Position numbers and translations under genes: made by a program. From Streptomyces roseirectus (lineage in GTDB: Bacteria; Actinomycetota; Actinomycetes; Streptomycetales; Streptomycetaceae): 64,000 nt of DNA. This document shows, piece by piece, positions 33,075 through 41,184 of the stretch; position 1 is the stretch's first letter; the number at the start of each line of letters is the position of its first letter. The stretch spans positions 8,854,001 through 8,918,000 of the forward strand of contig NZ_CP060828.1 in NCBI RefSeq assembly GCF_014489635.1, read 5' to 3'. The notes beneath the pieces are model-generated. The model did not search any database. It was not told where the DNA came from and saw nothing but the letters and a program-made list of their open reading frames with translations.

Positions 33075-33178
33075 GTATGCGACTCATACGACGCGGCTCA
33101 ATGCGCCAAATCCTTATCGTAGCCTGATTTGATCGAGGTCAGTCAAGAGTGGTGACGGCTTGATGTATGCGACTCATC
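33075..33178. promoter_or_regulatory. Two further ATGCGACTCAT palindromic motifs
   Basis: GTATGCGACTCATAC (33075-33089; perfect GTATG/CATAC arms) and GTATGCGACTCATC (33165-33178). They lie upstream of the sugar dehydrogenase operon; the second overlaps the stop codon of the DUF5937-like regulator. The core is identical to the site at 23589 before the esterase. Confidence 0.55.
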
Positions 33179-34187
33179 TGTGGATCTCGGGCGGAGCTGT
33201 ACGATTTTTCGGCGCGTCGGCACGCAGCAGCGCGGCCCCGAGCGGGGTGAGGGTGTGGAGCACGGACTCGGCGTGCCGGCGGCTGACGAGGAGACCGGCG
33301 TCGCGCAGCGCGGCGGAATGCCGGCTCGCGGACGGCGCCGAGACCCCTGCCGCGCGGGCGAGTTCACCGGTGGTGGCGCCCAGGGCCGCCGAGCGCAGGA
33401 CGGCGGCACGGGTACGGCCGAGCAGCGCCGCCAGCGGTGCGCCGGAGCCGAAGTCCCCCGGGAGCTTGGCGGGTTCGTGGTGGAGCGCGTACAGCAGGAC
33501 GGGTTCCAGGGCGCTGTCGCCGTAGCTGACCGGACTTCCCCAGCAGAAGTACGACGGGATCAGTTGCAGGCCACGGCCGTCGAGAGGGAAGTCGCGGTCC
33601 TCGGGATAGGCCGTGCGCAGGACGGGACGGCGCCACTCGAACGTGGGCCCCAGGTTCTGGAGGACGCCCTCGGCTCCGTGGTCGAGCACGGCACGCGCAC
33701 GCACGGACCGCTCCGCGTCGATGCGAGCCTGGACGCGGTCGCCGTACGGGGCGATGGCGAGGTCGTAGTAGGCGCGTATCGCCTGGACGAGTTCTGCGCG
33801 CAGGTCCGTATCGGCCAGGCGGGGTGCCCATGCCGGGGCGCCGCCGGCGCGGTCCAGCATGTCCACCTCGTCCAGGATCCGCTGTCTCGGCGTGGCCAGG
33901 ATCGCCTCCAGCCCGGCGTCGAGACCCTGGGCCGCCTCCGGCGGGGTGAGGAAGTCGGGGAAATAGGTCGCGCGGGGGACCAGCGGCAATAAGAGCGCGC
34001 GCAACGTGCGCCCGAACCCCGCGGAGTGCAGCCGGGAGCGGACGGCGCGATGCCAGTCGGCGTACGCCCAGCGTCCCCGGCGGGACTGGAGCCGGTACAG
34101 GCTCGCGCAGATCTCCCACAACGGGTGCGGGGCGGACGCGATACGGGTCCGCACCAAGTCGGCATCGGTGAAGTGAATACGGAGCAT
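33174..34187 (-). CDS. Winged-helix regulator of the ArsR/DUF5937 type, with a TTA codon
   Basis: A 337-residue protein. The N-terminal ~200 residues, starting LRIHFTDADLVRTRIASAP, match the pattern of DUF5937 regulators. The C-terminal ArsR-like helix-turn-helix is ALGATTGELARAAGVSAPSA followed by SRHSAALRDAGLLVSRR (~270-310). It probably senses a small molecule with its large N-terminal part and represses DNA through the C-terminal part. A Leu codon at 33990-33992 is TTA, which would tie it to bldA and development. It is next to the lectin-enzyme block, so it is a candidate for binding the ATGCGACTCAT sites, but this is only positional inference. ATG 34187 is the only good start seen. Confidence 0.8.
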   Translation of the reverse strand: MLRIHFTDADLVRTRIASAPHPLWEICASLYRLQSRRGRWAYADWHRAVRSRLHSAGFGRTLRALLLPLVPRATYFPDFLTPPEAAQGLDAGLEAILATPRQRILDEVDMLDRAGGAPAWAPRLADTDLRAELVQAIRAYYDLAIAPYGDRVQARIDAERSVRARAVLDHGAEGVLQNLGPTFEWRRPVLRTAYPEDRDFPLDGRGLQLIPSYFCWGSPVSYGDSALEPVLLYALHHEPAKLPGDFGSGAPLAALLGRTRAAVLRSAALGATTGELARAAGVSAPSASRHSAALRDAGLLVSRRHAESVLHTLTPLGAALLRADAPKNRTAPPEIHR

Positions 34188-34456
34188 TTGATTCCCCCTG
34201 TACGGCCTGGGTTTTTTCGCTGGAACAAAAAAGCCTGGTCGACCATGTTCGCGTCAGCGATGCTCATGCTCGACGCGGTGTGAGGAGCGCAGATCCCGTC
34301 GTATACCGGACAGTTCGCCCCGCCGCGCCGACCCTACACGCAACTCGAACCGGGGGAGATTTCCATGCGCGATCGCGTAGCCGCGATGTCCGAAACCGTG
34401 GCGGAGTAGCGAACTGACCGGCATGCCCTCCCGGAAAACCCGACCGAAGGAACGCC

Positions 34457-35890
34457 GTGTTCAGAACGAGAACAAGACCCCAGGCGGACGCGTCACCGAC
34501 CCCATCGAGCCGGCGGCGTCCGGTCACCGCGCTGAGAGCTTGGACGGTGGGGCTCGTCGTCGCCCTGACGACGATCCTCGCCGCGACACCCGCGACGGCC
34601 GCACCGTCCACCCCGGACTTCGGGCCGACCATCGACGCCTACGCCGCCAACGACCCCCAGGACACCTGCGATCCGACCGTCAAACCGGGCACCCTCGGTC
34701 TCCGGAACCTGCTCAACGAGGCATACGGCACCCACACGTCCTACTTCACCCGCGCCTGCGACGACGGCGGCCCGAGCGAGCACAAAGAAGGCCGCGCGCT
34801 GGACTACATGCTCAACTACAACAACTCCGGCGATCGCGCCGTCGCCGACGACATCCTCACCTGGCTGCTGAAGACCGACAAGTACGGCAACAAGCACGCC
34901 AACGCCCGCCGACTCGGCATCATGTACCTGATCTGGAACGACCGGATCTGGTCGTCGAGCCGAGCCGACGAAGGCTGGCGGGAGTACAGCGGCGAAAGTT
35001 CGCACCGGGACCACATCCACTTCAGCCTCAGCTGGGCCGGCGCCAGCCAGCAGACAAGCTGGTGGCAGTGGGAGGACCCCGGAAGAACCACCCACAGCGT
35101 GACAGGCGACTCGTTCACCGACCTCCTGGCGACGAAGCCCGACGGCACGATGTGGCTCTACTCCAACAACTTCCTGCGCGACGACGGCATCCCCTACGCC
35201 AGCAACCGCCAGATCGGCCACGGCTGGAACATCTACGACCGCACCATCCCGGCGGACGTGACGGGTGACGGCTTCACGGACCTCCTGGCGTTGAAGCCGG
35301 ACGGCACGATGTGGCTGTATGCCAACAACTTCGTGCGGGACGATGGTGTGCCGTACGGCAGTGGTCGTCAGATCGGTCACGGCTGGAACATCTACGACCG
35401 GATCATCGCGGCGGATGCGACGGGTGACGGCTTTACGGACCTGGTCGCTCTGAAGCCGGACGGCACGATGTGGCTCTACGCCAACAACTTTGTCCGTGAT
35501 GACGGTGTTCCGTATGGGAGTGGTCGTCAGATCGGCCGTGGCTGGAACATTTTCGACCGCATTATCGCGGCGGATGCGACGGGCGATGGGTTTACGGATC
35601 TGGTGGCGTTGAAGCCGGACGGCACGATGTGGTTGTACTCCAACAATTTCGTGCGTGACGACGGGATTCCCTACGGGAGTAACCGTCAGATCGGCCATGG
35701 TTGGAACATTTTCGACCGCATTATCGCGGCGGATGCGACGGGTGACGGCTTTACGGACCTGGTCGCCCTGAAGCCGGACGGAACGATGTGGCTCTACTCC
35801 AACAACTTCGTCCGTGACGACGGCATCCCCTACGGCAGCAACCGTCAGATCGGTCACGGCTGGAACATCTTCGAGCGCATCGACGCCTGA
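34457..35890 (+). CDS. Secreted M15-like peptidase with five 53-residue repeats
   Basis: A 477-residue secreted protein. The signal region is residues ~25-50 (WTVGLVVALTTILAATPATA). Residues ~60-205 carry SEHKEGRALD, an exact SxHxxGxAxD zinc site, and HRDHIHFS at the expected second site, as in VanY/M15-type D,D- or L,D-peptidases. Residues ~214-477 are five tandem repeats of 53 residues of the FG-GAP/tachylectin-like pattern (DGFTDLVALKPDGTMWLY, VRDDGIPYGSNRQIGHGWN). It probably cuts peptidoglycan peptides while the propeller-like repeats bind a surface. GTG 34457 with GAAGGAACG upstream. The repeats are nearly identical in DNA to those of the next gene. Confidence 0.83.
   Translation: MFRTRTRPQADASPTPSSRRRPVTALRAWTVGLVVALTTILAATPATAAPSTPDFGPTIDAYAANDPQDTCDPTVKPGTLGLRNLLNEAYGTHTSYFTRACDDGGPSEHKEGRALDYMLNYNNSGDRAVADDILTWLLKTDKYGNKHANARRLGIMYLIWNDRIWSSSRADEGWREYSGESSHRDHIHFSLSWAGASQQTSWWQWEDPGRTTHSVTGDSFTDLLATKPDGTMWLYSNNFLRDDGIPYASNRQIGHGWNIYDRTIPADVTGDGFTDLLALKPDGTMWLYANNFVRDDGVPYGSGRQIGHGWNIYDRIIAADATGDGFTDLVALKPDGTMWLYANNFVRDDGVPYGSGRQIGRGWNIFDRIIAADATGDGFTDLVALKPDGTMWLYSNNFVRDDGIPYGSNRQIGHGWNIFDRIIAADATGDGFTDLVALKPDGTMWLYSNNFVRDDGIPYGSNRQIGHGWNIFERIDA
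35098..35887 (+). repeat. Five tandem 159-bp coding repeats (copy set 1)
   Basis: Repeat starts fall near 35098, 35257, 35416, 35575 and 35734. Each encodes 53 residues ending GHGWNIYDRIIAAD. Units differ mainly at third codon positions and in a few residues (Ala/Ser in LYANN/LYSNN; Gly/Asn in GSGR/GSNR). T-ending codons are more common here than in flanking genes. Confidence 0.9.
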
Positions 35891-35921
35891 CGCCGCCCTC
35901 CTCACGACTGCTGGAGCAACC

Positions 35922-37313
35922 GTGCGACCTTTCCGCGTCCCGCCACTGGCCGGACTCCTCGCGACCTTACTTCTCACGGCATCGGCCCTGTTGACCTTCT
36001 CCGCCCCGGCGCAGGCCGCCGACACCGTCCCCTGTGACCCCAACGGCACCACCGCCGCCGACGCCGCCATGGCCGACCAGCTCAACAGCCGGCTGACCGG
36101 CAGCATGCGCGGCCAGATGAACGCCTACCGCGTCTCCTGCGCCCGGGTCGTCATCGCGACCGTCAAGAGCCGTGACATGCCGGTCCGCGCCGCCCAGATC
36201 GCCGTGACCACCACCATCGTCGAGTCCACCATCCGCAACCTCACCTACGGCGACCGCGACAGCGTCGGGCTCTTCCAACAGAGACCCAGCCAGGGATGGG
36301 GGACCGTCGAGCAGATCCTCAACCCCGTCTACGCGACCAACCGGTTCCTCGGCAAGATGCTCCAATTCGACTGGCGCAACGACCCGATCGGACAGATCTG
36401 CCAGCAAGTCCAAGTCTCCGCTTACCCCACGCGGTATGACGACGCGACCCCGGACGGCGTCGCCATCGCGAACGCCGTATGGTCGATGGCCAGCCCCGAA
36501 CCCGAAACCCCCGGCTACAGCGTGACGGGTGACTCGTTCACCGATCTGGTGGCGACGAAGTCCGACGGCACGATGTGGCTCTACGCCAACAACTTCGTCC
36601 GTGACGACGGCATTCCCTATGGGAGCAACCGTCAGATCGGCCGTGGCTGGAACATCTACGACCGCACTGTCGCGGCGGACGCGACCGGTGACGGCTTCAC
36701 GGACCTCCTGGCGTTGAAGCCGGACGGCACGATGTGGTTGTACTCCAACAATTTCGTCCGTGATGACGGGATTCCGTACGGGAGCGGCCGTCAGATTGGC
36801 CATGGCTGGAACGTCTACGACCGGATCATCGCGGCGGATGCGACAGGCGACGGCTTTACGGATCTGGTCGCTCTGAAGCCGGACGGCACGATGTGGCTGT
36901 ATGCCAACAACTTCGTGCGGGACGACGGGATTCCGTACGGGAGTGGTCGTCAGATCGGCCACGGTTGGAACATCTACGACCGCATCATCGCGGCGGACGC
37001 GACGGGCGATGGGTTCACGGATCTGGTCGCCCTGAAGCCGGACGGCACGATGTGGCTCTACTCCAACAATTTCGTCCGTGACGACGGCATCCCCTACGGG
37101 AGCAACCGCCAGATCGGCCACGGTTGGAACATCTACGACCGCATCATCGCGGCGGACGCGACCGGCGACGGGTTCACCGACCTGGCTGCCCTGAAGCCGG
37201 ACGGCACGATGTGGTTGTACTCCAACAACTTCGTGCGTGACGACGGTGTGCCCTACGGCAGCAGCCGTCAGATCGGTCACGGCTGGAACATCTTCGACCG
37301 CATCATCGCCTGA
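35922..37313 (+). CDS. Secreted lysozyme-like protein with five 53-residue repeats
   Basis: A 463-residue secreted protein with signal peptide LAGLLATLLLTASALLTFSA. Residues ~70-190 resemble a lysozyme/transglycosylase-like domain: the Glu in TTTIVESTIRNL, SVGLFQQRPSQGWGT and YATNRFLGKML. Residues ~200-463 are five repeats of the same 53-residue unit as the upstream gene. Both probably attack peptidoglycan, one the glycan and one the peptide. GTG 35922 follows CTGGAGCAACC. The 16th codon is TTA (35967-35969), in the signal peptide, so bldA control is expected. It is 31 bp after the first gene and ends at a terminator shared with znuB. Confidence 0.8.
   Translation: MRPFRVPPLAGLLATLLLTASALLTFSAPAQAADTVPCDPNGTTAADAAMADQLNSRLTGSMRGQMNAYRVSCARVVIATVKSRDMPVRAAQIAVTTTIVESTIRNLTYGDRDSVGLFQQRPSQGWGTVEQILNPVYATNRFLGKMLQFDWRNDPIGQICQQVQVSAYPTRYDDATPDGVAIANAVWSMASPEPETPGYSVTGDSFTDLVATKSDGTMWLYANNFVRDDGIPYGSNRQIGRGWNIYDRTVAADATGDGFTDLLALKPDGTMWLYSNNFVRDDGIPYGSGRQIGHGWNVYDRIIAADATGDGFTDLVALKPDGTMWLYANNFVRDDGIPYGSGRQIGHGWNIYDRIIAADATGDGFTDLVALKPDGTMWLYSNNFVRDDGIPYGSNRQIGHGWNIYDRIIAADATGDGFTDLAALKPDGTMWLYSNNFVRDDGVPYGSSRQIGHGWNIFDRIIA
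36523..37311 (+). repeat. Five tandem 159-bp coding repeats (copy set 2)
   Basis: Repeat starts fall near 36523, 36682, 36841, 37000 and 37159, in step with codons. Sequence is close to set 1, including the first, slightly divergent unit (GDSFTDL) in both sets, which points to duplication of the whole array between the two genes. Confidence 0.9.
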
Positions 37314-37315
37314 CG

Positions 37316-38242
37316 TCACCCCAGGGTGCCGACCGCGCTCGCAGCGGTCGGCACCTTTCTCAGGCGGGCCGGGGGAACCGCTGTGCGGGTTGCCCAGCGG
37401 CGGGTGCGGTAGGTGCCGGCGAGGCGGGAGAGGGCGTAGATGGCGAACGAGATGGTGGTGACGTAGGGGCTGATGGGGATGGAGCTGCCCAGGGCCAGGA
37501 GGATGCCGCCCTCGATGGAGACCACGGCGAACACCACGCTGAGCAGCGGCAGCAGGACCGGCGAGGCGGTGACGCGGGCGGCGGCCGCGGCGGGGGTGAC
37601 GACGAGGGTGAGGACCAGCAGCGCGCCGACGACCTGAACCGACAGCGCCACCGCGAGCCCGAGGACGAGCATGAAGGCGAGCGACAGCCCCCGGACCGGC
37701 ACACCGCGGGCCGCGGCGACGTCCGGATCGGCGCTGGCGAACGTCAACGGCCGCCACATCACCACCAGCGCGACGAGGACGACCGCGGACGTGCCGAGCA
37801 GCCAGGCCATCTGCGGGGTGTCGACGGCGACGATCTGACCGGTCAGCAGACCGAACTTGTTCGCCGCCCGGCCCTTGTAGAGGGCGAGGAAGAGCACACC
37901 GAGGCCCAGGCCGAACGGCATGAGGATGCCGATCGCCGAGTTGCGGTCCCGGGCCCGCGCCCCGAGGACACCGATCGCGCCGGCCGCGAGCAGCGAGCCC
38001 ACGATCGAGCCCGCCACGATGTTCGTGCCCAGGAGCAGCGCGGCCGAGGCGCCGGCGAAGGACAGCTCGCTGATGCCGTGCACCGCGAAGGGCAGGTCGC
38101 GCATGATGACGAAGACGCCGGCCAGGCCGCCGATCAGGCCGAGCGCGGCACCGGCGATCAGGGAGTTGCGGACCAGGGCAAGGAGTTCGCCGTAGTTGTC
38201 GAAGGCGAAGATCTGGTGCCAGACGCCGTCGGCGAACGTCAT
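37316..38242 (-). CDS. znuB: Zinc ABC transporter permease
   Basis: A 308-residue ABC-3 family metal permease with about eight to nine hydrophobic helices: LAGVFVIMRDLPFAVHGISE near the start, FAGASAALLLGTNIVAGS, and VVGALLVLTLVVTPAAAA. It moves Zn2+ (or Mn2+) across the membrane with the ATPase and binding protein encoded just upstream. Its ATG overlaps the ATPase stop (ATGA). The last codons (ASAVGTLG) lie inside the terminator hairpin that also serves the convergent repeat gene. A zur gene and a Zur box upstream of the operon argue for zinc as substrate. Confidence 0.9.
   Translation of the reverse strand: MTFADGVWHQIFAFDNYGELLALVRNSLIAGAALGLIGGLAGVFVIMRDLPFAVHGISELSFAGASAALLLGTNIVAGSIVGSLLAAGAIGVLGARARDRNSAIGILMPFGLGLGVLFLALYKGRAANKFGLLTGQIVAVDTPQMAWLLGTSAVVLVALVVMWRPLTFASADPDVAAARGVPVRGLSLAFMLVLGLAVALSVQVVGALLVLTLVVTPAAAAARVTASPVLLPLLSVVFAVVSIEGGILLALGSSIPISPYVTTISFAIYALSRLAGTYRTRRWATRTAVPPARLRKVPTAASAVGTLG
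37325..37355. terminator. Bidirectional terminator overlapping the znuB 3' end
   Basis: A 12-bp stem GGTGCCGACCGC / GCGGTCGGCACC with a 7-base loop, followed by TTTCT on the plus strand. It begins 12 bases after the repeat-protein stop and lies within the last codons of znuB. Confidence 0.8.
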
Positions 38243-39183
38243 GGGCGTACTCCTTCCCGCTCGTCGGCGTGGTGGGGCGGGCCGGCCGGTTCGTCGGGCA
38301 CGCCGACGACCACCACCCGGCCGCGCACGCGCACGACGTCGATCTGGGTGCCGTAGAGGTGGGACAGCGACTCGGAGTTGAGCACGTCGCCCGGGGTCCC
38401 GACGCGGTGACCGCCCGGCGCCAGGTACAGCACCCGGTCGACGAGGTCGAGCACGGGGTTGATCTCGTGGGTGACGAAGACGACCGCCGTGCCGTGGGCG
38501 CGGCGCGCGTCGATCAGTTCGGTGACGGCCCGCTGGTGATGCAGGTCGAGGGAGACCAGCGGTTCGTCGCAGAGCAGGACGCGGGGATCGGTGGCCAACG
38601 CCTGGCCGATGCGCACGCGTTGACGCTCACCGCCGGACAGCATGCCGAGCGGGACGTCCGCGTAGGCCGAGGCGCCGACCTCCGCCAGGATCTCGTCCAC
38701 CCAGCGGCGGACGGCGGCCGTGCGCAGCCGGGGTCCGAAGCGGTGCCCGTCGATGCCGAAGCGGACCAGGTCACGGGCGCGCAGCAGCGCCTGCGCGGAC
38801 AGCTCCGCCTGCTGGGGGACGTACCCGAGGTGCCGGGCGGCCTCGCGCGGGGCGCGGCCGAGGACGGTCAGCGTTCCGGCGGACAGGGGCTGGCGGCCCA
38901 GCAGGGCGCGGACCAGGCTGCTCTTGCCCGATCCGTTCGGCCCGAGCACGGCCAGGAACTCGCCCGGCCGCACGTCGAGTTCGAGGTCCTGCCAGACCGT
39001 GCGCGCGCCGTAGGACAGGGCCGCGCCGCGCAGACTGATCACCGGGGCGGAGCCGGGGCGCTCGACCTCTTCCTGAGGTGCCTGAGGCACGGAGCCCTGA
39101 GGTGCCTGGGGCACGGAACCCTGACGGGCCTGGGGCACGGAACGGCGGGCCCGGGGCGCGGAGGCCATGGCCGGGGGCCTCAC
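38239..39183 (-). CDS. znuC: Zinc ABC transporter ATP-binding protein
   Basis: A 314-residue ABC ATPase with Walker A GPNGSGKSS (~80), Q-loop YVPQQAE, signature LSGGERQRVRIGQAL and Walker B LLCDEPLVSLD, then the switch His in VVFVTHEIN. The first ~45 residues before VISLRGAALSYG are an unusual extension with repeated SVPQA units; the true start could be the internal ATG (MASAPRARR). It powers the znuB permease. The GTG start overlaps the znuA stop (GTGA), so the three genes are translationally coupled. Confidence 0.9.
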   Translation of the reverse strand: MRPPAMASAPRARRSVPQARQGSVPQAPQGSVPQAPQEEVERPGSAPVISLRGAALSYGARTVWQDLELDVRPGEFLAVLGPNGSGKSSLVRALLGRQPLSAGTLTVLGRAPREAARHLGYVPQQAELSAQALLRARDLVRFGIDGHRFGPRLRTAAVRRWVDEILAEVGASAYADVPLGMLSGGERQRVRIGQALATDPRVLLCDEPLVSLDLHHQRAVTELIDARRAHGTAVVFVTHEINPVLDLVDRVLYLAPGGHRVGTPGDVLNSESLSHLYGTQIDVVRVRGRVVVVGVPDEPAGPPHHADEREGVRP

Positions 39184-40118
39184 TTGTCCAGCGCGCTCGC
39201 GAGCGCGTCGACGTTGTCGGTCATCCAGGTCAGGTAGTCCTTGCCGGCGGGCAGGGTCTCGGTGACGGGCACGACGGGGATGCCCGCCGCCTTGGCCGCG
39301 TCCTCGGTCTTCTCGGTCTGCGGTCCGGAGGTCTGCGCGTTGTAGACCAGAGCCTTGACCTGCTTGCCGCTGTAGAGCGCCAGGGTCTCCTGAAGGATCT
39401 TCGGGGAGACGTCGTCGCCCTCCTCGATCGCCTCGCTGAACTCCCCGGGCGTCTTGTTCACCAGACCGCTCGCCTCGGTCATGTAGAGCGGCACGGGTTC
39501 GGTGATCCCGATGGCCTCGCCGGCGTGCTTCTTCTTGATGTCCGCCTCCTTCGCCTCCAGCGCGGCGAGCTTTCCCTTGAAGGCCGCGGCGTTCTTGGTG
39601 AAGACGGTGGCGTCCGCCGAGTCGGCCTTGCCCAGCGCCGAGGCGATCCGGTCGGCGATCTTGGCGACGGCGGGGAAGTCGTACCAGACGTGCTCGTTCA
39701 GCTCGCCGCCCTTGGGCGCGGTGTGGCCGGAGACCTTGACGGCGTCGATGACCTCGGCGGAGGAGTTGCCGCCGCTCTTGAGCATGCGGCCCACGAAGTC
39801 GTCGTAGCCGCCGCCGTTCTCGATGACGACCTTCGCCTTCGACAGGGACAGCTGGTTCTGGGTGTTGGCCTCGTAGGAGTGCGGGTCCTGGTCGGGGTTG
39901 CTCATGATCGACGTGATGTCGATCTTGTCGCCGCCTATCCGCCCGGCGATGTCGCCGTAGACGTTGGTGGAGGCGACGACCTCGACCTTCGGTGAGGAGG
40001 CGGCGCCCTGCGCGGTGTGCGCGCTGTTGTCGGAGCCGGACGAGTTGCCGCAGCCCGTCAGGAGGGCCAGGGAAGCGCCGGCGAGCAGCGCCAGGCGCCG
40101 GGACGGGGACGAGGGCAT
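39180..40118 (-). CDS. znuA: Zinc-binding lipoprotein of ABC transporter
   Basis: A 312-residue lipoprotein: signal with lipobox LLTGC at ~20, then VEVVASTNVYGDIAGRIGGD and the first metal His in NPDQDPHSYEAN, the second in LNEHVWYDFPAV. The third site, usually His, reads GEAIGITEPVPLYMTEASGL; the last is near VYNAQTSGPQT, so the ligand set resembles the actinobacterial ZnuA branch rather than E. coli ZnuA. It captures zinc outside the membrane. ATG 40118 follows GGAGGAAAACCC, better than the upstream in-frame start at 40163. A Zur box lies ~50-65 bp upstream. Confidence 0.9.
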   Translation of the reverse strand: MPSSPSRRLALLAGASLALLTGCGNSSGSDNSAHTAQGAASSPKVEVVASTNVYGDIAGRIGGDKIDITSIMSNPDQDPHSYEANTQNQLSLSKAKVVIENGGGYDDFVGRMLKSGGNSSAEVIDAVKVSGHTAPKGGELNEHVWYDFPAVAKIADRIASALGKADSADATVFTKNAAAFKGKLAALEAKEADIKKKHAGEAIGITEPVPLYMTEASGLVNKTPGEFSEAIEEGDDVSPKILQETLALYSGKQVKALVYNAQTSGPQTEKTEDAAKAAGIPVVPVTETLPAGKDYLTWMTDNVDALASALDK

Positions 40119-40169
40119 GGGTTTTCCTCCACGACAGGTCGCAACGGGGTGTGTGACCCTCACGCTAGA

Positions 40170-40184
40170 TGAAAACGAATGTCA
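40170..40184. promoter_or_regulatory. Zur box before znuA
   Basis: TGAAAACGAATGTCA matches the actinobacterial Zur site pattern TGAAAATGATTTTCA in most positions and is 52-66 bp upstream of znuA. It predicts repression of znuACB by zinc-loaded Zur. Confidence 0.7.
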
Positions 40185-40239
40185 CAACCGTGGCTGAATC
40201 CGATTGATGTGAAAACCCTTGCCAAGGCTTGACGCCCCG

Positions 40240-40677
40240 CTAAGCGTGCGACGCCCGCCCCTGCGGCCGGCAGCGGTCGCAGATCCCCGTCAGCTCCACG
40301 GTGTGCTCCAGCTCGGCGAAACCGGTGGCCGCGGCGACGTCGTCGGCCCAGCGCTCGACGGCCTCCGCCTCCACCGCCAGGCTGAGGCCGCAGTCGCGGC
40401 AGACGAGATAGTGCCGGTGCCCGTCCGCGGGCCGGGGCCGGTACAGGCGCTCCCCGGTCCGCTCCCGCACGACGTCCACGTGCCCGTCCCGCTCCAGCAT
40501 CCGCAGGGTCCGGTACACCGTGGTCAGCCCCACCGTGGCCCCGGCGGCGGTCAGTGCCGCGTGCAACTCCCGCGCGGAGACGAAGCCGTGGCGGCCGTGC
40601 AGCGCCTGGAGGACGGCGGCCCGCTGCCGGGTCGACCGCCAGTCCGGCGGGCGCTCGCTCGTCGGCACACCGTGCAT
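40240..40677 (-). CDS. zur: Fur-family zinc uptake regulator
   Basis: A 145-residue Fur-family protein. The winged helix reads TRQRAAVLQALHGRHGFVSA then VGLTTVYRTLRMLERDG. Metal sites are visible as GHRHYLVCRDCGLSL (regulatory His and first structural Cys pair), the HTVELTGICDRC second Cys pair and the C-terminal His. With zinc bound it should repress znuACB. ATG 40677 is chosen because GAGGCAGGTGTC precedes it; GTG 40698 has no clear ribosome site. It lies 122 bp upstream of znuA and is transcribed in the same direction. Confidence 0.9.
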   Translation of the reverse strand: MHGVPTSERPPDWRSTRQRAAVLQALHGRHGFVSARELHAALTAAGATVGLTTVYRTLRMLERDGHVDVVRERTGERLYRPRPADGHRHYLVCRDCGLSLAVEAEAVERWADDVAAATGFAELEHTVELTGICDRCRPQGRASHA

Positions 40678-40719
40678 GACACCTGCCTCTCGCGTCACTG
40701 GGGGGACGTCACAGGCTAA

Positions 40720-41170
40720 TTGAACATGAATTCCATGACTACTGGCGTCCGCGCAGCGAGAGGCCGCCGGAGCGGTTCACGACATCGTCCGGGACGGAAC
40801 GCCGTACGTACGGACCCGGCCGTCCCGCCGGGCGACCGCCACCCAACTCCCGCGCCGGACGGAGCTGTTGCCGCGGACGTTCGGCGGTGGAGTACCACAG
40901 CGCCACGGTCCCGTCCGCAGCCACGGCCGGCGATCAGCCGCCCGGTTCGCGGACGGTCGTCCGGCCGTCGGCGCGCCGCCACAGGGCGTAACCCGTCGGG
41001 CCCGGTTGCCACCAAGTGGCGTGCGGCGGGGGCGAGTTCGACGCTGAGTGCGCCACCGGGCAGTTCCAGGCGGCCGATCACCGCGCCCATCGCCGCGTCG
41101 AGGACCGTCACGGTGATGCCGGCCTCGCCGACTCGTTCTCGATGACCGCGATCCTCAGGCCGCGGTTCAT
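40720..41170 (-). pseudogene. Remnant of a WD40/quinoprotein-like gene
   Basis: No intact gene fits here. On the minus strand, three different frames give fragments in the right order: LRIAVIENESA near 41150, then TVLDAAMGAVIGRLELPGG and HLVATGPDGLR near 41000-41110, then ADGTVALWYSTAERPRQQLR near 40870-40920. Together they read like the end of a beta-propeller (WD40) protein broken by at least two frameshifts. The N-terminal part is missing. I treat it as a decayed fragment; the functional family is uncertain. Confidence 0.45.
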
Positions 41171-41184
41171 GCGGTGAGGGGGAG

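Noticed and set aside
27217..33132. A very long open frame on the plus strand (almost 2,000 codons)
   Set aside because: It is antisense to the well-supported ThuA and dehydrogenase genes, has low-complexity composition typical of high-GC shadow frames and no recognisable domain.
35098..37311. CRISPR-like regular repeats
   Set aside because: The 159-bp units are in frame and encode protein repeats in two genes; there are no variable spacers.
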